Assembly (NCBI GenBank): GCA_000787465.1
Contig: JSYX01000003.1
Span: 62,001-126,000 of the forward strand
DNA: 64,000 nt
Direction: 5' to 3'
Origin: Thermomucor indicae-seudaticae
Taxonomy: Eukaryota; Mucoromycota; Mucoromycetes; Mucorales; Lichtheimiaceae
Shown: piece after piece, positions 44,707-56,650 of the stretch
Position numbering within the stretch: the first letter of the stretch is position 1
Layout: the number at the start of each line of letters is the position of its first letter
Notes under the pieces: generated by a model
Told to the model about the DNA's origin: nothing
Database searches by the model: none
What the model saw: only the letters and a program-made list of their open reading frames with translations
Translations under genes and position numbers: made by a program

Positions 44707-46331
44707 ATGGCAACCACCACGACGTACAGCTGCAACTACCCAGCCCGCAACAGAACTCCGATCCAATCACCGAGCCCGCTGCTGCCTCCCTCTCCGCCAC
44801 AGCATAAACAGCAGCAGAGCGCCGGGTCGCTCGACAGTACACTAAGTGCCAATAGTAGAGATGTCATTGTCGGTGAGCAATGGCTCGTGCTTTCGAAAAT
44901 CGGCGAGGGTTCCTTTGGAGAAGTCTTTGAAGGTAAGATAACAGTAAAGGGCATTTTTGCCCCAAATAAAGTTGCTAACTGGCTATGACAGCCAAGGATA
45001 TCGATACGGGCCGTCATTATGCCATTAAACGAGAACCACTGAGCATGCCTTTGCCACAGTTGAAGCACGAAAGTATCATGTATGACGTTTTGGCTGGTGG
45101 TCGTAAGTTTATTCTAGTTGAAAGTCCGTAGTCGCATCGGATGATTGATTGGTTACTTACTACTAGGTGGCATTCCACAGTGTCAATGGTACGGTCAACA
45201 CGATGAGTTTGGCTGTATCGTCATTGATCTACTGGGCGCAAGTCTGAAAGAGTTACGACAAGCCGTGTCGGACATTCCGTTGGACATTCTGGTTGACCTA
45301 GGCTACCAAATGGTATGTAGCTGGTCGAGTTAGGATAAACAAATATAAATATAACCGTCTGTGCCTAGGTCTCTATATTAGAGCATGTACATAACCGAGG
45401 AGTGGTTTATCGCGACGTCAAGCCAGACAACTTCTTATTGGGGACGCAATGTCGGATACCGGAAAGCAGCCATCCGCTGTCGTGCCGCGAGCTATTCGAG
45501 CAGTGGGGTCGTGGATCCACGACACTGTACGCTGTGGATTTTGGATTGGCGACGTGGTGGCGCAACCCAAACACACTTCGACCTTACCCACAAAGCAAAC
45601 GACGCATCAAACACAAGACAGGCACTGCCCGCTACGCGTCGTTGAATGTCCATCGCGGCAAGTTACACGCGCGCAGAGATGATATTGAGAGCCTAGGCTA
45701 TGTCCTGTTGGATCTCGCCTTGGGGTCTCTGCCTTGGACGGGCATCAAAGCTCGGAATTCAAAGACTGGTTGGGACCGTATGCGTGATCTCAAGGAAGGA
45801 ACAGATCTGGTCGAGCTCTGTGCCGGTTTGCCCTCCGGCCTCTTGGAATTTATAAAGTATGCGCGAGGATTGCGATTCAGTGACCAACCCGACTATCACT
45901 ATCTTCGCCGTTTATTGCGCGGTTCGCTTCCTGGTGGCCAATATAGTCATCTTGTTCCTCGCAACCAGCAGCAGCAACAACAACAACAACAACAGTCGTC
46001 TATGACCAAGAACTACACCAAGCGATATCCTGCTGATAATCAAGAAGGCGTTTTCGTCATGGACGATCTCGCGCAGGAATTACCATCCGTCCTGGATCAT
46101 CCCAATCCAGCACGTCGTAGTACGAACAAGAAACCGTCTTATCACCGATCGGGTCGTTATGACAATCATCATCATAAAAAGCAACACGCCCCCCCGTCTC
46201 CACCTTCTTCCCATGACAACAAGAAAAAGCCAATCGGCTGGAACACACACAAGCATGGTCGTTTAGGTGAACAGTTCTCGTGGGGTGAGGATAGAGCGGA
46301 TGCCTTGTGGGGCCAATCACCGCCCTGGTAA
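44707..46331 (+). CDS. Casein kinase 1 family Ser/Thr kinase, divergent
   Basis: Exons 44707-44932, 44992-45102, 45167-45312 and 45369-46331 give 481 residues. CK1 features are the glycine loop IGEGSFGEVFE, Lys in YAIKREPLS, YDVLAGGRGGIPQCQWYG, the catalytic loop VYRDVKPDNFLLG, DFGLATWW in place of the usual DFGLAK, and the CK1-typical TGTARYASLNVHRG in the activation segment with RRDDIESLGYVLLDL. The C-terminal 130 residues are low complexity, with ten Gln in a row, His and Pro runs. CK1 kinases act in vesicle traffic, nutrient sensing and cell cycle. The N-terminal 50 residues are Thr/Pro/Ser-rich. It is not clearly Hrr25 or Yck; no C-terminal Cys for palmitoylation is present. Confidence 0.9.
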
Positions 46332-47216
46332 ACATACCCCCTTGTCATGTATGATCTCATCGAAACCAAATACAAAGTGATTTGATCCGTCTTTTATGAA
46401 CATGCTTTTATGCACGTATACCTGTTTTGGTCCACAAGAAAGCTTTAGCTAAGCTGAAGTAATAAAACTTGAGTATAGCGGCAGCTATCAATAGACGAAC
46501 CCTTTGTGAATGTATCTTTTGTTGGCGGCTCCCTGCAATGTTTGCAACGCCATTCTTTCTTGAGACAGCCGGTGTCCATAAACACTGACTGCACAGAAAT
46601 CTGCCATAGTTCGGATGCCTTTTAGAAGCGGAACTAGCGTTGCTGCCGTATTCGACGAAGATTGCAATTCGTGAATACCGTGGCTGGCATATGCAAACGG
46701 CACAAAGGTTGCACGCAGCATCCGGTAAGTGAGAAGCATGCTCGAATCCACAGCTCAGCTGTCACAGAGCCGGCAATGTCGCCTTCTATACACGATTTCT
46801 TGAACTCGGCTATAGATGCGTCTCGGAAGAAGAGCCGGTCTCGGCTACCTGCCCTCTAAGAGGTGGATCGATCACCTTTTCCGTACATTGCATTGAATTT
46901 AGTCGGAAACAAGTGACCAGCGCTTCTACCAACACTTCAAGCAACGAAAACACCGAGCGTATTGCGATTGGCATGGTTTTTGCTTCCGCGAGCGATGCAG
47001 CCATTCGTTACGCCGAAGAGGGGGCCAATTTGCCGTTGTCACCATCCACAGCGACTAGCAGAACGTGATCCTCGGCAGCAAACACCTCAGGGAATACCGT
47101 GACACGCGTAAAGAAAGCAGCTGAAGACGGAAAGACGGTGTCCCTGGCGCGCAGCGCAAGAAGTATACGCAACGGGTTCGGTTACGTCACTTGATGGTGT
47201 CCCAGGTGGGTGGGGT

Positions 47217-47234
47217 GTGTCCGTAGCCGAGGCC
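47217..47234 (+). repeat. 18-base string shared with 9739-9756
   Basis: Same orientation and sequence as the copy at 9.7 kb; both sit in gene-poor DNA. Confidence 0.5.
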
Positions 47235-47832
47235 AAATGTTTATCCAGGGAAATTCTCACAGTCGGACAGGACCGTGGTAATTTTTCTCAGGCACCGATT
47301 TTTCTGTGTCTTACCAACCTGTGTGATCTGCAGATACATAAAATGATCACCCCCTTTAAGATCATACACGCAACGCAGAAAAAGGTTACTCAAAAAAATT
47401 GTTCATTTGTCACCAAGCACATGTCTTGATCTCTTTCAAAGAAACAAAGGCGGGGGCTGTCTTTGAAATACAAAAGGTCGGAACCAGTAAAAATTTTCCG
47501 TCTTTTCTGGACGGGACCCTGGTAAGGGTCCCCAAACAAGTATGTAAGCGAGAAGCATTATAGTAACTAACAAGGGGAACTTGTTCACGTAATCCAGATA
47601 CCCACGATGCCCGTAAATGGTGTTAATCAAAGGAAAAACAAAAAAGCTCCACTTTTAGCAGATTTCCCCAGTCCCCACTTGCCGGTTTCAGAAACGGGCG
47701 ATAAAGTTTTGAACCGTTGGTCAGGAACAACGCGGAAAATCTGGGGAAAAATCTCCAAGGTTACCTAAACGAGAGCGGAGCCCCAGATTTTTTTCTCTCT
47801 CTCGCTCTCGTGAAAGGCAGCTTCCCGCCGCT

Positions 47833-47840
47833 TATATAAA
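47833..47840 (+). promoter_or_regulatory. TATA box for the permease gene
   Basis: TATATAAA, 68 bases upstream of the ATG at 47908, after a CT-rich stretch. Confidence 0.5.
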
Positions 47841-47907
47841 AAACCAAATTGCTGCCTTTTTTCCCATCTCGTTTCAGACTTCTTCCTCTTTTTTTATCTT
47901 TTTATTA

Positions 47908-49595
47908 ATGGAGAAGAAAGAACAAGAGCAGATCGAGACTCTTTCAAGAGTCAGTAGCCATCATCCAGATGAATTTACCGAGGAAGAAAAGGAAATCGAA
48001 AAACGACTGGTTCGTAAGCTCGATTTCCGGTTAATGATCTGGGCGTAAGTTTTCTCTCTCTCCATTCTTTCTTGTATCTGTCAAAAAAAACTAAACATAT
48101 ATATAGATTCTTTGCTTATTGGGCGAATGGCCTGGATCGTAACAATATGCCAAATGCCTTTACAAACGGCATGGAGCAAGATCTGAATCTGGATTCAAGT
48201 GCCTATAACTGGGCTATCAACATGTTCTTTATCGGCTACGTCGTGTAAGTGTGGTTCTTTCCCATGGTTCACCTTCTTCCACATGGCTAACATTTCTCTC
48301 AAGTCTCCAAATCCCGGCCAACTCCATTATTCCTCGTCTGCGACCTGGTCTTGTCTTGCCCGGTGTGGTCACTGTCTGGGGTGCGATTGTGTGCTTTATG
48401 GCCTTGGTCAAGGACTACCGTTCTCTTTACGGCCTGCGTATCGTACTCGGTTTTGCCGAAGCCCCCTTTTACCCTGGCATGGTCTACCTGCTTGGTAACT
48501 GGTACACGCGTCAAGAACTCGGTACCCGCACTGCATTCTTCGTTGCCGGTTCACAAAGTAAGTCGTCCCTGCACACTCTACGTAGCGCGTTCACCTAATG
48601 AATGATGCTCCAATAAAAAGTCTCTGGTGCTTTCAGCGGTATCATTTCGGGTGCCATTGCTCAAACCCTGGACGGTGCCAAGGGTCTCCGAGGCTGGAAA
48701 TGGCTGTTTATCATTGAAGGCTTAATCGGCGTCACCATCGGCCTGGCTGGCTTCCTCCTGCTTCCGGACTACCCGCACAACACTCGCTTCATCCGCGGCG
48801 AACAGCGCGAGATTGCGATTCGGCGCTTGGAACGTCAAGGCAAAAAAGTGGTCGCCACCGGTCTCAACCTCCAAACGCTACGCAACTTGCTCGTCACCCC
48901 GTATGTCTACCTGTTTATCCTGATCTTTACCTGTATGCAGCTCGGCATGGGTATCCTCCAGCAGTTCCCCATCATTCTCAAGAAATACGGAAACTCGGCC
49001 TCGTACGCCAACTACATGAGCGCACCCGTCTGGGTCGTTGCCGCGGTCGTCATTGTCACCCAAGGCTACCTCTCGGACAAGTTTGGTCAGCGCCACTGGC
49101 ATATCCAGGCAGGCGCCGCTTGGACACTCCTCTGGTACGTCCTCTTGGTCGCTGTCAACCACGGCGACGTACCGATACCGCTCTTGTTCGTCTGCGTTTA
49201 CATGGTCACTCCTGTTCTTGGTATCTCTCCCATCATGATGACCTGGAATAACGTAAGTTTCTCTTTTTTCTTTCTTTCAACGACCCATCCACCTAACATG
49301 TCGTTTATAGGAAATTCATCAAAATGATTCCGAAACGCGTGCCCTTGCTATCGCCATGGTTAACGCCATCGGTAATCTGGCACCCAACTTTATCAATGTC
49401 GCGGCTTGGGAAGTCACTCAGGCTCCAGCTTTCCGTATCGGCAAAATCGTTACCACGGCTACAACCGCTGCTATGATGGTGCTGGCTTTCACCGTCTATA
49501 TCTTGGAAAAGAACAAGATCTTGCTCCCCAAGGCACAGAATCGCGTCGAAACCGAAAGTACGAACCGAAAGAACCAACATGTCGAACAAGCTTAA
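47908..49595 (+). CDS. MFS anion:cation symporter, allantoate/nicotinate permease (Dal5/Tna1) family
   Basis: Five exons, 47908-48044, 48107-48244, 48304-48557, 48621-49252 and 49311-49595, give 481 residues with 12 predicted membrane segments. The N-terminus is cytosolic and acidic (DEFTEEEKEIEKRLVRKLDF), which is typical of this family. Signatures are LDRNNMPNAFTNGM in helix 1, FFIGYVVLQIPANSI, GFAEAPFYPGMVYLLGNWY, the GAFSGIISGAI helix, GWKWLFIIEGL and LPDYPHNT at the central loop. Members import vitamins, ureides or small organic anions with protons at the plasma membrane; the substrate cannot be read from sequence. A TATA box precedes it. Confidence 0.92.
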
Positions 49596-50081
49596 ATATT
49601 CCCTCCCCAACGTCTTTACTGTTAGTAGTAGCATCTTATATTTCTTAGTATATACCTATTGTTCCCTTCCTTGTACATATTCCGTAAAACAGAATACAGA
49701 TGTTACTGTGCTATAACTGCTCTATTAATGAAGCGCGTTTGGTTTCTGGATACGCCCATGAAGGGCGTCTGTAGTGTTTTGACGGACAGGGATTCTGTCG
49801 CTTGACAGAAACTGGGATATGGACCAAGGGTCCTGCAAATCGACTGGCTTTGCTCTGTATGCTCGCTATGTTGAAGAAGAAAGAAAGAAAGAAGCCGTCG
49901 CGCTTAAGGTCATGATTGCGGCGCACGGCCTTATAGTGCCTCGGAACCTGACGTTATCACTCGTGGACACGTTCAGTAATAATAATACGGATGATTAATG
50001 ACTTTTGCCCTTTTCCGGATGGTACATAAATAATACATTTGTGCTGCTGGAGGGGGTCATTTTCATATGATTGCAAATATC
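49596..50081. other. Convergent intergenic region
   Basis: About 490 bases between the permease stop and the stop of the minus-strand membrane protein. A/T-rich, poly(A)-type; no gene seen. Confidence 0.6.
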
Positions 50082-51312
50082 TTACTGCCCTTTGGTATTC
50101 TCGGGTGGGGACGTTGGATCCGTGTGGTGTTTCAGGGGCTTCGGGGTCATCCAAGAAGGTCCAAGGAGCGAGGGCGCCATGCGTTTCAGGATCCACAACG
50201 TAATGTTGAGCGGCAAGAGTATCATGGTGACGATCATGCCGTGGCGCTGATCTTGTTCAATGCGGTAACACACAAATTGATCAAACTCTTGAACTTTCTG
50301 CTCGATAGCCGAAAACCGATCTTCTGACCATCTCCGCAATGCATTTTCCTTGTTTTCGAATCGCCGAAGTGTTTTGGCGATCTGCTGGATGGTAGGGCTC
50401 AGACCGTCCGTTACCTTGAAAACACCAAATGAATGGCGTCGTCACATGTCACAAATAATAATACTACTACTAGACTCACCTGGCCCAGATCCTTTTTCGT
50501 AGCAAATGCCTTGCGCAACGTCTCCAGCTCTTCTTCAATCAAATCCAGCTTTCTTTGCAGCATCTGCACCTGCGTCTCAGTAACCTGCATTTCGCTTTGA
50601 AGATAGAGCGTCCGTTCGCGTAGCAATCGCATGACGTGTGCAACCGGTTTGATCGATGCCGCCAGCACAAATACGATCACGTTGAACGAACTCATGTACC
50701 GCTCGTGGTTGCTTAATAAATGTCGACTGTATTGGAGAATGTAGCCCGCGACGATGGGCGAAGACACAACCCAGACCAAGCCTGCCAGTTCGTGTCGTCG
50801 TAGCTCGGCGGCAATCATCCTCTGTCGACGTTGAAATTTTATTTTCAATGACTTGTCCTCGTCTTCGTCGTCTAAATGGCTGGCGTGTTGATAGATGACG
50901 CGGCGGGATCGTGCACTTTCATAGTATGACCATGGCACTAAAAAAAGCCCCCCATTAAGCCTTCATGATGGCGGGTTCCAGTCGTATAATACTTACATGT
51001 CATCCATTTGTATATATAGTACAGAACGAGTAATATAATCACGAAATCGCTCCAAGTATCGGCGTTCCCGCCAAAGAATGAGCCCACGGTCGGTACCACC
51101 GCTAAAAGGATAGGCCACGAGGAAGCGGTTGGTTTGAAACAAGGTTTGGATGCGTCTGTTGCCATGGCCACACTGCTACTCTGTTGCTGAGTTGGTCCGA
51201 GACTGGCTTTATTAAGAAAGGACGATGCCGGTTGTCGACGCAAATAGAACTCGTCGTTGTCGGAAAAGGACATTTCTCGTCTTTTCCTCTTTGAATGAGA
51301 GGAGGAATTCAT
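50082..51312 (-). CDS. Multispan membrane protein with coiled coil, unknown function
   Basis: Exons 51312-50997, 50937-50480 and 50414-50082 give 368 residues. The N-terminal 55 residues are basic and Ser/Gln-rich. Hydrophobic segments follow: WPILLAVVPTVGSFFG, FVIILLVLYYIYKWM, LAGLVWVVSSPIVAGYILQ, FNVIVFVLAASIKPVAHVM, and near the end MIVTMILLPLNITLWIL. Between the fourth and last is a coiled coil of about 100 residues (TQVQMLQRKLDLIEEELETL). The arrangement suggests an organelle or ER membrane protein with a large cytosolic helical bundle. No family name can be given. The start at 51312 is chosen over 51363, which lies in a pyrimidine-rich leader. Confidence 0.75.
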
Positions 51313-52318
51313 GTTATAAAGAGGGAGAGAGAGAGAAAAAGAAGTCTGGAAAAAAGAGAGCATGTGATGATGATGAAATTTTTATGCGTTCTCGGAGCAA
51401 AATCAATTTAGGGTTAAATCTGAAGAAGAAAGGTCTGGCTGGTATCATTGGAAAGCAGCTAAAGACTGCTATTACCACCAGAAAAAGAGTCAAGAAGATG
51501 ATGTCTAAAGCGCAAAGTTGACGTGCGAGGTGCCATTGGACGGTTTTTCCATTGACGATGCTTCTGTCGAGCAACCGTGGCAATGAAATGCACCTGCCAA
51601 TGTTGCTCCAAGACAAAGTCATGGCACTCAATGTTACCAGCGATTCCTGCCCCACAATGACCCAGGGAAGATATTACGCACTCAGAAGCAGAGAGTGAAA
51701 CGCGTCTACAGTACCTTTTGGCCCATACGCAACGCGCGGTGTACTTTGACAGAACTCAATAAAAGGGCATAGGCTGATAAGAATCCTGAATGCCAATGTA
51801 ATTTGTCGATCCAATTATGAACGATGGACGGCATTGTATGCAACACAAAGTTTCCAAGGGTAAGAAACTAGCAAACATTAAAGGAAAAGACGTCCAAGAT
51901 GAAAAGTCGGTAGATCGGCAAGGGGAGGCTTTGTGACCAGCTAGGGTTCGTGAATTAAGCGAGTGCAGAGAGAGAAACTACAAAAGTTCTGCTCATTCTC
52001 GGTTTGAAGAGTTTTGCTGATCAAGGACCTAAACCTACATTTGGAGCATCGTATCTGATCATCGTCTAAACAATAAAATCGCTCTTGTATTCATTGTTGA
52101 GCATTTCCGGTATACATAATAATCGTGAGCACACAGCAAGCGTGGACCCGTTTTTCCTGATCCTGAGAAACATCCTCGTTACAGGAGATCCCAAATTTGG
52201 ATTCATTTGAAGGGGGTCTGTCTGACTTTTTGTCAGAGGGGGTTCTTTCATTGATCCTCTTTTTATTTTTCCCGCACTCTTTGCTATTACGTATTCAACG
52301 GAGGAGGCCGTACGCTGA
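51313..52318. other. Divergent intergenic region, 1 kb
   Basis: Shared upstream region of the membrane protein (-) and DENND6 (+). A plus-strand frame of 45 codons from 51384 is Lys/Arg-rich but has no support. Otherwise unique sequence. Confidence 0.5.
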
Positions 52319-55171
52319 ATGGAGTCCGATCTCTCAAGCTCGCTGATCTCGTCTCCATTACGGCCACTCTCGGACGACGGCGGCGAACAGAGTGATTCTG
52401 ATCCAGCAACGGGCAGCTCCCGTAATATTGCCGCCGCCGCGCGTTATGCATCTGCTCGTCGTAGCCGGTCCGCACGAACGAGGCCATCGTCACCTGCTCC
52501 CACCAGGAGCCTTTTACCGCCACGGTGTCAAGAGGCCGACATTGGCGATTCCCCAAGGTTAACGTTGCTCCGGAAGCAACCTTCTTCGTCATCGTTTGAA
52601 AGCTCCGCATCAGCAGTTAGTAGTTGCTTGGGCAAATCGAGTTCGGAACCGAGTCTAGTCGATGAACAGACGAAGCGCTCAGTGTCTTTATTGGCACTCT
52701 CTGTGGGAGGACTAGATATTACCGAGAACGGGAAGGCAGCAGATACCATGCTGAAGCTTGGACCCGCTGATCTGGCAAAGTTCCGGAAATGGATGATTGG
52801 CTTTTGTATCGTGAATTTTGATCTGGAGATAGGACAAGGTAAGAGAGAGGGAGGAAAAGATATCACCGGTTACTTTACCAACTCTCTCTCTCTCTCTCTT
52901 TCTATCAGCCCTAGACTATGTCTATCCTCCGATGGAATTGACCAGCACTGAACAGAAAAACATGTACGGTATCTTGCGCATTTTGAAAGAGAATTCGTAC
53001 TGATGTTCACAAGCAGATGTTTTGCTGCCTTTCCTGATTCCAACGTGTTTGAAGTCGGGGATCAAGTGTATAATATCCGCGTCAGAGCAAGTACAGCTGG
53101 TTTAGCAATGTCAGGTATATATACCCATTTCGAAGAGGGAATAGATACTGAACTGCTCTCCTGTCATAGGGCCTACAACAGATGCTGGATTTCTGTATGG
53201 TTATGTCTTTTTCCGGCAAAAGAAAGATCCAACCATTCGTCGAGGATACTTTCAGGTGCGTCTCAACGTCAACCACACTCTTTCTTTCTTCACTCTGCTT
53301 AAACTGCTGGGATAGAAATCATTAGTTCTGCTATCACAGCATCCATTCGTCGGTCTGTTCTCACGTATCGTTGCTATCTTGGGTCCTGCATTTTTTGACA
53401 TGGGACAGCCAATGCTAGAAGCCGCGTGTATGAACATTGCCAACTGGTAGGGATATAGTAATCTCCGGTGCACGACTTGCTGCTAATTATACATGTATCT
53501 CAGGGAACCAGTTTCAGAAGGAAGCGTGTTAGAGTTACCTTTTCTGGGCCATTTGCTGCAGGTGGAAATACCTCAACCTTATAAACCTCAGCTGCTTGAG
53601 ACGACGTCATTCGATATGAACAAGTTACAGCCTGATCTCCAAGTATGAATGCATTCGACAGACGTGATATATTCATTGTTATTAATGTCCATCTGCTTTT
53701 CAAAGATTATGGCTTCTCAGCCGGTGGGTGGATTGTATCACCACTTTAAAGATATACTGCAAGACCTCTGGTTACTGTGGGAGTTGATGCTGCTTGCAGA
53801 ACCTGTTGTTGTTATAGCGCCTGATCCAAGCGTGTGCAGTGAGGCTGTCGTTTCACTGGTAGACTTGATAAATCCGGTATGTTATAATAGTCGATGTACC
53901 CCATTTGAACTATCACTCATCTGCTGCTTATTTAAAGATACCCTACTGCGGCGATTATCGCCCTTATTTTACCATACAGGATCCTGATTTCAAATCGTTT
54001 GTGACAAAGAATAAGGTGAGGAAGGATTTCGTTGCTGGAAATTTTGCGCACTCATGTGTAACCCTTTTCTAGCCACCATCCAACTTAGTCCTTGGTGTGA
54101 CCAACCCCTTTTTCAACACTGCCATTGAACATTGGCCGCACATTGTCCGTGTCGGAAGACAACAGTTAAGGTGACAAGAAAATTTGTTTGGCGAAAATTG
54201 TTGCCGACTATAACGCGGATCCATGCAGAAAGCCGGACGGCACCTTGATTAATGCGCATAGTAACCGTGCGCCTCATTCCCGCAAAGCGAAGGCTGGATT
54301 AGGTACAAAGTCAAACGTACTGTTTGAATTCGTCCAGGTAAAAAGTTAATGACGTATCAGTTACGTGCGACGCAGTAGCCTGATTATGTAACTCAATGCA
54401 GGGAGTGACATCAAAGCGTAAAGCTGTTATTGCAAAAGACAGACAGCTATTGAAAATGTTAACCGAGGCAGCAATGCGTGGATACCCACCAGGTGATCTT
54501 TCATGCACTCACATACAGTCGGTTACGGTATAAAAGATTAACCGGCGTGTCACATTAGAATGGATGTTGAACAATATATTGCGGCGTCACTTTGTGGATC
54601 TTACACACAAGTTTTTGGTACCTCTTAATCGATATTTCAGTACATTAATTCCGGTTGATATGTAAGTTTGGTGTGGTCCAACAAGAAAGGCAAGGTGATT
54701 TAAACAATTTATCTTTATGGCGGCAGGACAGTCCATGCGGATGCTGGTCCTCCGCAACTGAGACCGTTCCAGACCGAGCAATTTCTAAAGTCACTTAAAG
54801 AGCATGGGCCACAGTTACCCTTCAAGACAACTTTCAAGACCAGGACTTCTACGGGAGATCCTACCAGAGAATTCTATTCCCAATTCTTGAAATGCGGCAA
54901 CTTTGCTACGTGGTTACAGCGATCTACGACTGAGGCGCAGGCAGAAATAAATGAAAGATACGTCCAAGCCCTGTGCGAAGTCGACCGATCGCGGAGTTCT
55001 TTTGACGCAAAAGCCAGGATACGGGACATACTCGTAAGGAAGTCTGTGTTCTGAAACTTGTGATCAGATGTTCACTCTCTGCAGTATCCATCCGGGTCAA
55101 CGTCACTAGGTGTTACAATAACAAGCAAGCAGCGGGACGAGCTCGAGCAAGTACTGGGTGACCTCAAGTAG
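52319..55171 (+). CDS. DENN domain protein of the DENND6 (FAM116) family
   Basis: Fourteen exons: 52319-52838, 52909-52963, 53017-53114, 53170-53255, 53316-53446, 53504-53642, 53706-53876, 53938-54015, 54073-54170, 54229-54337, 54402-54492, 54559-54661, 54727-55033, 55085-55171, giving 690 residues. After a 150-residue Ser/Arg-rich N-terminus the uDENN region begins FCIVNFDLEIGQALDYVYPP, then ICFAAFPDSN and FLYGYVFFRQKKD. The core DENN part includes QKSLVLLSQHPFVGLFSRIV, LLWELMLLAEPVVVIAPDPS and IPYCGDYRPYFTIQD, then the family-specific NLVLGVTNPFF and a C-terminal helical part. In animals DENND6 is a Rab14 exchange factor in endosomal recycling; fungal relatives presumably act on a Rab as well (inference). 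Confidence 0.93.
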
Positions 55172-55322
55172 GGTCTCTACCTATTTTTGGTCCAGCCGAA
55201 CACAAGAACGTGGCCCAGCTGGCTTTTTTTGGCAGGGCACCAGCAGATTTCTTTTTTTTTCTTCACACTTTCATCGTTTTCGTTTGCTTCTTCTCCTTCC
55301 TCTTCTTCCTCTCGTCTGAAAG

Positions 55323-56426
55323 ATGTCTGGTTTCTCGTCAAAGCTGTCGAAGGTCCGGTCCGTAAGGCTATCACCATTCGGGCATCGCCGTCGTTCGCCG
55401 TCTCCCAACAACAACAACGACAATAACAACAGCAACCACCCTCCTCCAACTACCACTTCTCCAGCGCCAAGTTCGACAGTGATTGCCGATCGTCGTCGTC
55501 TCCCGCGTAGCCGTACTCTTAGTGGCCCAAGTATGACCAATACTTTTGGCGAGACTCTGCGCGCGATATCCAAAGAGGCGCAGAGCAGCGAATTCGCAGA
55601 TGTCTTTGATGCATTCTTTTTTAGTGACAAGCGATGTCAGAATCGTGCGTTTTTCATGGCGGCAAGACTCAAACAGACCCTCCAGTCAAATCTCAATATG
55701 CCCACTCCCCGACCTTCTTCCTCGACGCCTTCATCACACAGATACTCACGAACGGTCTCATCTATATATTCAACCTCGCGACAACATGACGAACTCTGGG
55801 AAGCCATCACACATCGTCTTTATACGCTAAACTACCTCCTCTTTGTATTGCCGTCGACGTGTGAGCTGCGCTCACGGTTTTTGAGTGTTCTTGAAGCCCA
55901 GCTAGCCCAGCTTGTGGATGGCCAGGAAATATTTCGACGAGGAGCCATGGAAGCACATTTTGTTGTTCGGTATGTTTTGAAGCGGTATTGGCAACCCCGA
56001 CAAAGACGACGTACTTTAATACACTCGTACGATGATGAGGAGGAAGTGGAGGATCTAGTGGAGCGAGCTCGGGAAGTGCTAGAACACTGTCTGGAGAGTG
56101 AGTCGAAACTTGGACATGCGGAACGAGATGCAATGTATGTCTTTCATGGGTTGCGCATGGGCCTGCATGGATCGTTTGAGCCACAGATTTTGCTGGACGA
56201 AGATCCTGAGCTTGCGGCTCGTCTAAGACAAGCTGTGGAAGAGAACAAGCAGTTGTCTAAACCGGCTTATGTCAACCCCTTTGAAGATGTCGACGCCATT
56301 GTGAAGGATGAGGAGGATATTCCTACTAGGGAAGAAGAGCACGAAGCGGACAGTGGATTCTATGACCATTTTGTACCCTTGACCCCCGGTAAACTAACAA
56401 CAGCTGCCATACACCAGCATGAATAA
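55323..56426 (+). CDS. Uncharacterised 367-aa protein
   Basis: A single exon. Residues 1-75 are basic and Asn/Ser/Pro-rich (SKVRSVRLSPFGHRRRSPSP). From about 80 the chain is ordered: TLRAISKEAQSSEFADVFDA, then a Cys/Phe-rich helix (KRCQNRAFFMAARLKQTLQ), YLLFVLPSTCELRSRFLSVL, FVVRYVLKRYW and an acidic C-terminal region with PYVNPFEDVD-like sequence. No known domain is recognised. It begins only 150 bases after DENND6 on the same strand; an in-phase ATG with a pyrimidine-rich leader and a following A/T-rich 3' end support a separate gene. Confidence 0.72.
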   Translation: MSGFSSKLSKVRSVRLSPFGHRRRSPSPNNNNDNNNSNHPPPTTTSPAPSSTVIADRRRLPRSRTLSGPSMTNTFGETLRAISKEAQSSEFADVFDAFFFSDKRCQNRAFFMAARLKQTLQSNLNMPTPRPSSSTPSSHRYSRTVSSIYSTSRQHDELWEAITHRLYTLNYLLFVLPSTCELRSRFLSVLEAQLAQLVDGQEIFRRGAMEAHFVVRYVLKRYWQPRQRRRTLIHSYDDEEEVEDLVERAREVLEHCLESESKLGHAERDAMYVFHGLRMGLHGSFEPQILLDEDPELAARLRQAVEENKQLSKPAYVNPFEDVDAIVKDEEDIPTREEEHEADSGFYDHFVPLTPGKLTTAAIHQHE

Positions 56427-56650
56427 TAACTAGACAAGTTGTCTGTACCCCCCCTTTTACCACGTAATCATGTACATACGTAGCCATCTTCTCTTTTTTT
56501 CAATTAATGATAATCATCTAGTTTTTCTCTGTTGGAAGACACTGCACCAATGACAATGCGATCAGATCTCCGCAAGATCGCATATTTTTCGTTGCTGCTT
56601 ACAAAGCGGAACCTCTTCCTTGAACTTTCCCCCCTACTCTTTTAATAATC

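Larger units (their letters stand above)
46332..47907. other. Gene-poor gap and permease promoter
   Basis: Minus-strand frames between about 46488 and 47180 (for example RMALQTLQGAANKRYIHKG and FPEVFAAEDHVLLVAVDGDN) read as protein but contain stops; they may be a decayed gene. The 18-base match to 9739-9756 lies at 47217-47234. TATATAAA at 47833-47840 is the permease TATA box, preceded by a CT-rich tract. Confidence 0.45.
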
